Program-made: the position numbers and the translations under genes
Part shown: in pieces, positions 35,258 through 42,702 of the stretch
How positions within the stretch are numbered: the first letter of the stretch is position 1
Layout of the letters: every line of letters begins with the position of its first letter
Origin: CAZAYY01 sp964489525
GTDB lineage: Bacteria; Chloroflexota; Anaerolineae; Anaerolineales; JABWBV01
DNA length: 64,000 bases
Direction: 5' to 3'
Assembly (NCBI GenBank): GCA_964489525.1
Contig: CAZAYY010000003.1
Span: 202,036-266,035 of the forward strand
Notes under the pieces: model-generated
What the model saw: only the letters and a program-made list of their open reading frames with translations
Told to the model about the DNA's origin: nothing
Database searches by the model: none

Positions 35258-37090
35258 ATGTCTACTCACCCAGAACCCCATGCCGAAAAACAAATCCTGG
35301 CCGAATGCCTGGACTGCGGCCACCTCGAACCGCTGCCACAGGGCTACTTAAAAACTGGCGAAGGCCTTTCTATTTGCTCCAAATGCGGTGGCGATTGGCG
35401 CATGGCTCGCTATGACTATGCCGCCATCGGCCCAACCCTCGTTGAAAAGCTAAAAAACCGGCCATTTAACCTGTGGCGCTACCTGGAACTGCTGCCCATC
35501 CACGCCCTCAACCCCGATTTGCTCTTTGGCGAAGGGGGCACACCCCTCATTCGGGCCAACAACCTGGGAATGATGCTGGGCGCACCCCATATTTATATTA
35601 AAGATGAACGCCAGGGGCCAACCGCCTCCTTCAAAGACCGCCAGGCCGCCCTGACCATCACCGCCCTGAAAGAAGCAGGAATTACCGAAGCGGTCATCGC
35701 TTCCACCGGCAACGTGGCCATCTCCTATTCCGCTTTTGCAGCCCGGGCAGGCATTAAACTGTGGGCGTTTCTCACCAGCCTGGTGCCAGCCGAAAAAATG
35801 CGCGAGGTCGCCATCTATGGGACACAGGTTGTAAAAGTTACTGCCACTTATGACCAGACCAAGAAAATTGCCGCCGAGTTTGCCCGCCGGCGCGGCCTGT
35901 ACCTGGACCGGGGCACCCGCTCCATTCCTTCCGTAGAGGGGATGAAAACCATTGCCTACGAAATTGCCGAACAAATTACGGCGGTTTTCCAAAACCAGGC
36001 CGGGCAGAAGGCCACCTGGCGCGCCCCGGATTGGTACATCCAGGCTGTGAGCGGTGGGTTGGGACCGGTGGGTGTTCTCAAAGGGTTCGATGAAATGCAC
36101 GCCATGGGCCTGATTGACAAAGTCCCCGCTTTTGCGCTGATTCAAAGCGAAGGCTGCGACCCAATGGTAACCGCCTGGGAAAACGGGCAGCGCACTGCCG
36201 TCCCACTGACATCGCCCCGCACCCGCATTACCACGCTTTCAACCGGCGACCCCGGGCGAAGCTACACCATTTTGTTTGACCGCATGAACGCCCTGGGTTA
36301 TGGAGCTGCAGAACGCGTCAGCGATGAAGAAGCCTTCCGAGCCATGCACATTGCCGCCAAGATGGAAGGCCTATCGGTTGAACCCGCCACTGCGGTGGCT
36401 TTTGCCGGGCTGATCAAACTCATTCGCAAAGGGGTCATCAAACCCACCGATGTGGTGGTGTTGAACGCCACCGGCCACACCATGCCCACAGAAGCCCATG
36501 TCCTGGGCGACAATTGGACCCGCGACGTGGTCGCGCAGGAAATTGCCTCCGGAGAAACCTTCGCCGAAAAAGACATCCCCACACCGCTTACTGCCGCGCC
36601 AACCCCAGTGCCCGCCAGCCCCAAACCGGCTTCAGAGGAACCCTTGCCTCCAGAAGCTTCAGAAGAAGGCCTGCTGGCAGCGCTCAGCCGGGTGACACCA
36701 GAAAAATACTCACGCATCCTGGTGGTGGACGACACACCCGAAGCGCGCCGGCTGATTATGCGCATTTTACAATCTCAAGGGGAGTATATTTTGCTCGAAG
36801 CCTCAAATGGACAAGAGGCCATTGAAATGACTCGCGGCGTTCCTACCCGCCAGCTTCCCGACTTGATTATCCTCGACCTGATGATGCCGCTGGTGGATGG
36901 CTTTGGCGTCCTGGACGCCCTCAAGGCCGACCCCGCCACAGCATCCATTCCCGTGATTGTCGTCACCGCCAAAGAACTGACCCCTAAAGAGAAACAGCGG
37001 CTGAGTGGACGCATTCAATCCCTGATGCAAAAAGGCAGTTTTATGGATTCAGAACTACTTTCAGAGATTCGGGGGTTGGTCACCGAATAA
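35258..37090 (+). CDS. Threonine-synthase-like PLP enzyme fused to a response-regulator receiver
   Basis: A 610-residue fusion. Residues about 1-430 are a fold-type II PLP enzyme of the threonine synthase group: zinc ribbon with Cys17, Cys20, Cys40 and Cys43, GGTPL, PLP lysine Lys126 in GPTASFKDR, ASTGNVAISYSAFAARAG, SIPSVEGMKTIAYEIAEQ and a glycine-rich SGGLGPVG loop. A Pro/Ala/Glu linker (about 435-480) leads to a receiver domain (about 485-610) with acidic pair Asp491/Asp492, phosphoacceptor Asp540, Thr570 and Lys592, all intact. Threonine synthase converts O-phosphohomoserine to threonine; the true substrate here is unproven. It follows the hybrid kinase by 7 bp, so phosphorylation of the receiver may control the enzyme. 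Confidence 0.88.
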   Translation: MSTHPEPHAEKQILAECLDCGHLEPLPQGYLKTGEGLSICSKCGGDWRMARYDYAAIGPTLVEKLKNRPFNLWRYLELLPIHALNPDLLFGEGGTPLIRANNLGMMLGAPHIYIKDERQGPTASFKDRQAALTITALKEAGITEAVIASTGNVAISYSAFAARAGIKLWAFLTSLVPAEKMREVAIYGTQVVKVTATYDQTKKIAAEFARRRGLYLDRGTRSIPSVEGMKTIAYEIAEQITAVFQNQAGQKATWRAPDWYIQAVSGGLGPVGVLKGFDEMHAMGLIDKVPAFALIQSEGCDPMVTAWENGQRTAVPLTSPRTRITTLSTGDPGRSYTILFDRMNALGYGAAERVSDEEAFRAMHIAAKMEGLSVEPATAVAFAGLIKLIRKGVIKPTDVVVLNATGHTMPTEAHVLGDNWTRDVVAQEIASGETFAEKDIPTPLTAAPTPVPASPKPASEEPLPPEASEEGLLAALSRVTPEKYSRILVVDDTPEARRLIMRILQSQGEYILLEASNGQEAIEMTRGVPTRQLPDLIILDLMMPLVDGFGVLDALKADPATASIPVIVVTAKELTPKEKQRLSGRIQSLMQKGSFMDSELLSEIRGLVTE

Positions 37091-37142
37091 CCCCATCTCA
37101 AAGCAAAAATCCCCAGGTAAAAGCCGATGTGAGTAAATCCCC

Positions 37143-38156
37143 ATGACGTCCTTCCTCCAACGTCGCCTTGGTCAACGTCCAACTGCCCAGCGCATGGCGG
37201 GCTTGTCGGCGGCTTTCACATCAGCCCTCTTCCTAGGGTTGGCGCCTGTGTTTGGCAAACAAGCCATTCTGCTCGGCATGCCGCCCATTGCCGTTGCCGC
37301 TGTGCGCACCCTGATTGCAGCCCTGCTTTTCCTGGTCATCTTAGGGATTTTTCGCCCAGGATACCTGTATATCTACCCGGCAGGCTTGTTGGGCTGCCTA
37401 CTGGCTGGCGGGGTCAACGGCCTGGGCTCCCTGCTCTATTACAGTTCCCTGGCCCGAATTGACGCCAGCATCGGCCAGATGCTCAACTCTACCTACCCGA
37501 TATTTGTCGCTCTCTGGCTGCTTTTGGAACGCCAAAAGCCCTCCAAACTGACCATTTTCCGGCTGGGTCTGACCATCCCGGCAGTATACCTGCTGACCCA
37601 GGCAGAAGGCGCCCGGGCCGACCTGGTGGGCATGCTGATGATGCTGGGTGCAGCTGCTCTGTATGCCCTACACCTGCCAATCAACCAACGGGTGTTATAT
37701 GAAATGCCTGCACCCACAGTCACCATGTATACCCTGTTGGCAATGAGCGCCGTGGTGGTGCCCTGGTACCTGTTTTTTGGCTATCCTTATACCGAAGCCC
37801 TGAACGCGGCTCCGGTGGCCTGGCTGCCCGTCGTGGCGCTGGCGTTGGCCACGTTCATTGCCAGGCTGACCCTGTTCATCGGGGTTAAAAGCCTGGGTGG
37901 CATGCAAACCGCCCTGATTGGCCTGAGCGAACTGCTGGTAACCGTATTGATTTCATTCATCTGGCTGGGAGAACGGTTTACCCTGCTGCAGTGGTGCGGC
38001 GCGGCCCTGCTGCTCACCAGTGTGCTTCTGGTTGGGTTTGAAAAAAAACAACCAGCGCCACCGCGCACCGGTGGATTACTGCACTGGCTCAGCCCACCAA
38101 CCCCGAACATCGATCTGCTGGGCCTCGGCCTGCCCCCACCTCAGAAAAAAGAATAA
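37143..38156 (+). CDS. EamA/DMT-family transporter
   Basis: A 337-residue membrane protein with ten predicted helices in two EamA halves. The first half has 'FTSALFLGLAPVFGKQAI' and 'STYPIFVALWLLLERQ', the second 'MQTALIGLSELLVTVLIS' and 'WLGERFTLLQWCGAALLL', typical of drug/metabolite exporters. The substrate cannot be read. It lies 52 bp after the PLP-enzyme fusion on the same strand and may be the last gene of that operon; export of an amino acid made by the upstream enzyme is possible but only inferred. Confidence 0.85.
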   Translation: MTSFLQRRLGQRPTAQRMAGLSAAFTSALFLGLAPVFGKQAILLGMPPIAVAAVRTLIAALLFLVILGIFRPGYLYIYPAGLLGCLLAGGVNGLGSLLYYSSLARIDASIGQMLNSTYPIFVALWLLLERQKPSKLTIFRLGLTIPAVYLLTQAEGARADLVGMLMMLGAAALYALHLPINQRVLYEMPAPTVTMYTLLAMSAVVVPWYLFFGYPYTEALNAAPVAWLPVVALALATFIARLTLFIGVKSLGGMQTALIGLSELLVTVLISFIWLGERFTLLQWCGAALLLTSVLLVGFEKKQPAPPRTGGLLHWLSPPTPNIDLLGLGLPPPQKKE

Positions 38157-38170
38157 CCCCACAGCCCCGG

Positions 38171-38809
38171 TTAAGAGCCCAGGCGAAAAACACACACCGG
38201 CAAGCCCTGAAGATTGAGGGCTAATTTTGTCATTTGCTGAACACTTCGCCCGCTGAGCCGCGCCAGCAAAGCCGCGTCGAGCTGGCATAGTTCCGGGTGC
38301 TGCGCAATAATGGCGTGGTATGGGCAGCGCCCCAACAGCAGCCGAGGACCCGCAGCATGCGCTTCCCAACGAGACTGATAGCCCAATTCATTCAAGCGCT
38401 GAACCGCTCGTCCCAAAATGGCCGCAATGCTTTCTGAACGACCCGGCACAGCCGCACCTGCCAGAGCAGCGGCAGCCAAAGCCGGCCAGGCAGATTCCTG
38501 CTCCGGATGGTCCGCCAGAGCGGCAAGCAGCGCTTGTGCCAGGTAAGTCATACCACTGCCCCGGTCACTCAGGCGGTAGTTGGCCCCAGGGCGGCCGCGC
38601 TTTTTGGAGGCCTGGCCAGGAGCAAACCCAGCAGAAGGCCTTCCAGAACCAACCGGAACCTCTTCAACCAGGCCATCGGATTCTAAGCGGCGCAGGTGGT
38701 GGCGAATACCGGCGGGGGTGATACCCAACGCGGCACTGAGCGCAGCCGCAGAAAGGGCTTTCTTTTGGGCCAGGGTTTCTAAAATTCGGGTGCGAATCGA
38801 AGTGGTCAT
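38171..38809 (-). CDS. SufR-like winged-helix regulator with three C-terminal cysteines
   Basis: A 212-residue protein. The N-terminal winged helix reads 'ILETLAQKKALSAAALSAALGITPAGIRHHLRRLE', followed by a wing with KKRGRPGANYRLSDRG. The C-terminus has Cys162 in GRCPYHAI, Cys175 in PELCQLDAALL and Cys206 in PVCVFRL. The C-x12-C-x30-C arrangement resembles SufR, an Fe-S-cluster-sensing repressor of Suf genes. It diverges from iscX with 198 bp between them, so Fe-S-responsive control of iscX and possibly the nuo genes is plausible. Other ArsR/DeoR-type regulators with this C-terminal domain are the alternative. Confidence 0.75.
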   Translation of the reverse strand: MTTSIRTRILETLAQKKALSAAALSAALGITPAGIRHHLRRLESDGLVEEVPVGSGRPSAGFAPGQASKKRGRPGANYRLSDRGSGMTYLAQALLAALADHPEQESAWPALAAAALAGAAVPGRSESIAAILGRAVQRLNELGYQSRWEAHAAGPRLLLGRCPYHAIIAQHPELCQLDAALLARLSGRSVQQMTKLALNLQGLPVCVFRLGS

Positions 38810-38940
38810 GAGCCCACACTTTTAAACAGCTTGTTTCCCACACCAGGGTTGCCGGGCAGGGCAGGTAATAATTTTTACAATGGCTTCCCGATCCCACCTT
38901 CCCGACGGATACCGGGCGGCGGGGGGCAAAGAGAAATTAT

Positions 38941-38964
38941 TTACGTAAATATATTTTTGCGTAA
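38941..38964. promoter_or_regulatory. Inverted repeat between the SufR-like gene and iscX (candidate operator)
   Basis: TTACGTAAA and TTTGCGTAA are 9-nt arms with one mismatch around a 6-nt AT core. It lies in the divergent intergenic region, 30 bp upstream of the iscX -10 box. It does not resemble the cyanobacterial SufR site, so assignment to the neighbouring regulator is inference. Confidence 0.5.
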
Positions 38965-38993
38965 TTATACCCAAAATACAGCCATTGCTGAAG

Positions 38994-38999
38994 TATAAT
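38994..38999 (+). promoter_or_regulatory. -10 box of iscX giving a possibly leaderless transcript
   Basis: A perfect TATAAT ends 8 bp before the ATG at 39008, so transcription would start at or next to the start codon. The -35 position is not convincing, which fits a regulated promoter. Confidence 0.45.
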
Positions 39000-39007
39000 T
39001 GAACGTG

Positions 39008-39238
39008 ATGCTGGAAAACGAAGAAAACGGGCCCGATGCACTCTATTGGGAAAATAGCTACGCAATCGCCAGGGAGCTGCAAAAGCACTACCCGGGAATC
39101 AACCTGGAGCTGGTTTCTCTCGACATGGTATACCGCTGGACGATTGCCCTGCCCGCCTTCAAAGATGACCTGGCGCTGGCTAACGATGATATTTTGGAAG
39201 ATATTTACACGGTCTGGCTGGAAGAAACCCTGGTTTAA
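39008..39238 (+). CDS. iscX: Fe-S cluster assembly protein IscX
   Basis: A small acidic protein of 76 residues matching IscX: LYWENSYAIARELQKHYPG, VSLDMVYRWTIALPAF and the terminal ILEDIYTVWLEE correspond to the family's conserved blocks. IscX binds IscS and iron and tunes Fe-S assembly. The ATG at 39008 is used; in-frame TTG (38999) and GTG (39005) codons lie just upstream but overlap or abut the TATAAT box. No ribosome-binding site is visible, consistent with a leaderless start. It is followed 43 bp later by nuoB. Confidence 0.88.
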   Translation: MLENEENGPDALYWENSYAIARELQKHYPGINLELVSLDMVYRWTIALPAFKDDLALANDDILEDIYTVWLEETLV

Positions 39239-39281
39239 AATGACTGTGTAATTTAATAACCTTAAATCACTAAGGAGAAGT

Positions 39282-39953
39282 ATGGCAATGAATACCGCAA
39301 GCAGTAAACCAGAAACCCGCTACGATGTGCCCCCCGATATCCCGGTGACCATCACAACCCTGGATAAAATTTACAACTGGGGCCGGCGCAACTCGGTCTG
39401 GCCTATGATGTTCGGCCTGGCCTGCTGCGCAATCGAGATGATCTGCACTGCCGCCAGCCGCTACGATTTCGGCCGCTTTGGAATGGAAGTCATGCGCCCC
39501 AGCCCACGCCAATGCGACCTGATGATTGTCTCCGGCACAGTCACCAAGAAAATGATTCCGCAAATTGTCCGTTTGTACAACCAGATGCCCGAACCCAAAT
39601 ACGTGGTTGCCATGGGCGCCTGTGCTTCGGGCGGCGGACCATTCAAAGAAGGCTATAACGTGGTTTCGGGCGTGGATCGCTATATCCCGGTGGATGTTTA
39701 CATCCCTGGCTGCCCTCCCACCCCCCAGGCACTGCTGCACGGCCTGATTACCCTGCAAAAGAAAATTGACAACCAATCTTTGAAAACCGTACGCTGGTAC
39801 CAACCCGGCGAAGAAGCCGAAATCCCGGTCCCTGTTTTAGGGCCAGACCTGATGGACCCGCGTGATTATGAAAAAATCAAAGCCTATACCCAGGAAAAGC
39901 TGATTGCTCAGCAAACCCCGGATGCTGCCGCAGCAGATGCGGCCCAGGCCTGA
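39282..39953 (+). CDS. nuoB: NADH-quinone oxidoreductase subunit B
   Basis: A 223-residue subunit that carries cluster N2, the last Fe-S centre before quinone in complex I. Cluster ligands are visible in GLACCAIEM, GACASGGG and PGCPPTPQALLHG; RPSPRQCDLMIVSGTVTKKM is also diagnostic. The C-terminal extension after 'KTVRWYQPGEE' is Ala/Asp-rich and longer than usual. AAGGAG precedes the ATG; a second in-frame ATG lies two codons later. It starts an nuoB-nuoCD-nuoI run. Confidence 0.96.
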   Translation: MAMNTASSKPETRYDVPPDIPVTITTLDKIYNWGRRNSVWPMMFGLACCAIEMICTAASRYDFGRFGMEVMRPSPRQCDLMIVSGTVTKKMIPQIVRLYNQMPEPKYVVAMGACASGGGPFKEGYNVVSGVDRYIPVDVYIPGCPPTPQALLHGLITLQKKIDNQSLKTVRWYQPGEEAEIPVPVLGPDLMDPRDYEKIKAYTQEKLIAQQTPDAAAADAAQA

Positions 39954-39970
39954 TGGACGGAGGAGCAGCC

Positions 39971-41731
39971 ATGACCAGCCAAGTTCTCATTCTTGAAGGC
40001 GCCGATTTAGTCGCCAACTTACAAGAACGTTTTGGGGAAGCCGTAAAACCCGACACCCGCGCCGGTTTTTCCGGTTGTATTGTAGACCCGGCCAACCTGG
40101 TGGATTTTGCCCGGGTAATTCGAGATGAATACGGGTATGATTACCTCTCCTCGGTTACCGGGGTAGATTACCTGCCCGAAGGCAAAATGGAAGTTGTTTA
40201 CCACGCTTACCGCTCCACGGGCGGTGCAGCGCTGATCTTCAAAGCCCAGGCGCCGCGTGAAAACCCCGGCCTGCCCTCTCTGGTGGAAGTATTCCCCGGC
40301 GCCGATTTCCAGGAACGCGAAGCCTGGGACCTGTTGGGCATCCGGTTTGAAAACCACCCCAATCTGAAGCGCATCTTAATGTGGGAAGGCTTCGATGGCT
40401 TCCCGCTGCGCAAAGATTGGAAAGAAGCCTATTTTGAAGAAGAAACCAAGCCCTTCGGCAGCCGCTGGCCGGGCGGCGAAATTCGCCGGGTGGAAGACAA
40501 CCTGCCGTTCAAAGGCAACACCGACTACCCCGCCGGGTTCAACCCCGACACCTGGACCCGGGAAGCCGATGCAGAAACCTACAAAAACCTGGAAACCCCC
40601 ATTTTTGAGGAAGAAGACCGGCTCGACACCGACCAGATTGTGGTCAACATGGGCCCGCAGCACCCCTCCACCCATGGTGTGTTCCGCATGGCGGTTCGCC
40701 TGGATGGTGAAACCATTACCAAGCTCGAACCCGTCATGGGCTACCTGCACCGCAACCACGAAAAAATTGGCGAACGCAACACCTTCTTAATGAACATCCC
40801 CTTCACCGACCGGCTGGATTACCTCTCTTCAATGAGCAACAACTGGGGGTATGTCTCTGCCGTCGAAAAACTGATGGGCCCCAAAGGTGCTCCACCGCCG
40901 CGTGCCGAATACCTGCGTGTGATCATGGCCGAACTGACCCGCGTGGCCAACCATCTGTGGTTTGTCGGCTTCTTGCTCAACGACCTGGGTGCCTTCTTCA
41001 CTCCGGCGCTGTATGCCATCCAGGAACGGGAACTGATCCTGGATATTTTCGAGGCTGTGGCTGGCTCGCGCATGATGTGCAATTACTACCGCTTCGGCGG
41101 TGTGGCCCGCGACCTGCCGCCCGGCACCTTAGACGCCATTAAAAACCTGGTTTTCGAGCGCCTGCCTCGCAAAGTGGAAGACCTCGAACGCTACCTGTCC
41201 CAAAATGAAATTATCCGGATGCGCACCGAAGGTGTTGGAATTTTGACCCCGGAAGATGCCATTGCCTACTCCGCCGCCGGGCCTGTGCTGCGGGCTTCCG
41301 GGGTTCCCTACGATGTCCGCCGGGCTGACCCCTATGGCATTTACGAGCAGTTTGACTTTGACGTGGCCGTACGCTACCACGGCGATGTCTACGATCGCTA
41401 CCTCGTTCGGCTCGACGAAGTCCACCAAAGCCTGCGCATTTTGCAGCAAGCCCTGCGCAACCTGCCCGAAGGCGAAATCATCAACGGCAAGCCGCAGTAC
41501 CAGGTGCGTGTTCCCGCAGGCGAAGCCTACGGGCGTGTCGAAGGACCTAAAGGCGAGCTGGGCTTTTATGTCGTCTCAAATGGCAAAGCCAACCCCTGGC
41601 GCTACCACATCCGCGCCCCATCCTTTATCAACCTGACTGCCCTGGAACGCATGTGCCTGGGCACCAAAGTGGCCGACGCTGTGGTCATTCTCGGTTCAAT
41701 TGATATTGTGTTGGGTGAAACCGACCGGTAG
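39971..41731 (+). CDS. nuoCD: NADH-quinone oxidoreductase fused subunit C/D
   Basis: A 586-residue fusion of the 30-kDa (NuoC, about 1-175) and 49-kDa (NuoD, about 200-586) peripheral-arm subunits. NuoC shows EREAWDLLGIRFENHPNLKRIL; NuoD shows VNMGPQHPSTHGVFRM, GYLHRNHEKIGE and the quinone-site region near the C-terminus. The fusion is continuous with no stop or frameshift. An in-frame ATG at 39953 overlaps the nuoB stop, but ATG 39971 is preferred because GGAGG lies 8 nt before it. It forms the quinone-reducing module with NuoB and NuoI. Confidence 0.95.
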   Translation: MTSQVLILEGADLVANLQERFGEAVKPDTRAGFSGCIVDPANLVDFARVIRDEYGYDYLSSVTGVDYLPEGKMEVVYHAYRSTGGAALIFKAQAPRENPGLPSLVEVFPGADFQEREAWDLLGIRFENHPNLKRILMWEGFDGFPLRKDWKEAYFEEETKPFGSRWPGGEIRRVEDNLPFKGNTDYPAGFNPDTWTREADAETYKNLETPIFEEEDRLDTDQIVVNMGPQHPSTHGVFRMAVRLDGETITKLEPVMGYLHRNHEKIGERNTFLMNIPFTDRLDYLSSMSNNWGYVSAVEKLMGPKGAPPPRAEYLRVIMAELTRVANHLWFVGFLLNDLGAFFTPALYAIQERELILDIFEAVAGSRMMCNYYRFGGVARDLPPGTLDAIKNLVFERLPRKVEDLERYLSQNEIIRMRTEGVGILTPEDAIAYSAAGPVLRASGVPYDVRRADPYGIYEQFDFDVAVRYHGDVYDRYLVRLDEVHQSLRILQQALRNLPEGEIINGKPQYQVRVPAGEAYGRVEGPKGELGFYVVSNGKANPWRYHIRAPSFINLTALERMCLGTKVADAVVILGSIDIVLGETDR

Positions 41732-41764
41732 TCGTAAGCGCAAATTTTAGACGGAGATAAACAC

Positions 41765-42352
41765 ATGTACGGACAAGGAATTATACAAGGCCTGATGGTG
41801 ACGCTCAAACACTTTTTGAACACCTACACCAAAAGCAACATGAGCAGCACCGATGGGATTGAATATCGCACCAGCCACGAAGTGGAAGGGTTGTTTACGG
41901 TGCAATATCCTGAAGAAAAACTGCCCATTCCGGAAGAATTTCGCTATGTTCCCTTCCTGGTATATGAAGAAGGCGAAAATGGCGAACAGAATGACCGCTG
42001 TACGTCGTGCGGCATTTGCGCCAAGGTTTGCCCGCCCCAGTGCATTTGGATTGTGCGCACCAACGACCCAGAAACTGGCCGCCCTGTGCCAGAACCGGAA
42101 AACTTCTTTATTGATATTGATATCTGCATGAACTGTGGGTTGTGCGCCGAGTTCTGCCCGTTTGACGCCATTAAGATGGATCACGATTATGAAATGTCGG
42201 TATACAACCGGCTGGAACGCAACATTCACGATAAAGCCCGGCTTTCGCGCCCGGTTTCGTATTACGCCAGCATTCGTCCGCTGAACTACGCCCGTGAAGA
42301 AGAAGCCCGCCGCGAGGCCGAGGCGAAAAAATCGGCCAAGCGCGGCGCATAA
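41765..42352 (+). CDS. nuoI: NADH-quinone oxidoreductase subunit I
   Basis: A 195-residue ferredoxin-like subunit with two 4Fe-4S motifs, CTSCGICAKVCPPQC and CMNCGLCAEFCPFDA, which pass electrons toward cluster N2. An N-terminal amphipathic helix (MYGQGIIQGLMVTLKHF) is typical. It follows nuoCD by 33 bp. Subunits A, H, J-N and E-G are not in this window, so the membrane arm must be encoded elsewhere or this is a reduced complex. Confidence 0.93.
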   Translation: MYGQGIIQGLMVTLKHFLNTYTKSNMSSTDGIEYRTSHEVEGLFTVQYPEEKLPIPEEFRYVPFLVYEEGENGEQNDRCTSCGICAKVCPPQCIWIVRTNDPETGRPVPEPENFFIDIDICMNCGLCAEFCPFDAIKMDHDYEMSVYNRLERNIHDKARLSRPVSYYASIRPLNYAREEEARREAEAKKSAKRGA

Positions 42353-42360
42353 ACCCGCGC

Positions 42361-42684
42361 ATGGTCCATCGCAATACTGATGCTCTCTTCCCCATCCGAG
42401 CGCTGCCGGCCCTGCGCGGGCTGCGCAGCGCTCCATGGGATGAACTGGTTGCATTCGTGGAAGCCCAGCCTTCGGGCTCACCTGAGCAGCTTGCATTCGT
42501 TTTAATGATTGCCCGGCTGGCAAGCTGCCAGAATTGTGATTGGGATTCATACCGGGCATTCCAGGGCTGCAGCGAATGCGCCGCTGCTGCGGTTCGTCGT
42601 TTTCGCGGCGATGACGAAGCCCTAAAAAAACTGTTTAACGCTGCTCAAAAAGAAGTTCACCTCTTTTTATCTGAAGACAAATAA
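42361..42684 (+). CDS. Small four-cysteine protein of unknown function
   Basis: A 107-residue protein not assigned to a family. It has a C-x2-C-x10-C-x2-C motif (Cys56, Cys59, Cys70, Cys73), which could bind zinc or an Fe-S cluster, in a mostly helical, Ala/Arg-rich background. It sits 8 bp after nuoI and 18 bp before mrp on the same strand, so it is likely cotranscribed. Its place between a complex I subunit and an Fe-S carrier suggests a role in cluster handling or complex assembly, but this is inference. Confidence 0.65.
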   Translation: MVHRNTDALFPIRALPALRGLRSAPWDELVAFVEAQPSGSPEQLAFVLMIARLASCQNCDWDSYRAFQGCSECAAAAVRRFRGDDEALKKLFNAAQKEVHLFLSEDK

Positions 42685-42702
42685 ATTTCTAAAAGGAATC
42701 GA

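Noticed and set aside
39971..41731. NuoC-NuoD junction as a lost stop or sequencing error
   Set aside because: The frame is continuous, the linker is normal, and NuoCD fusions are well known.
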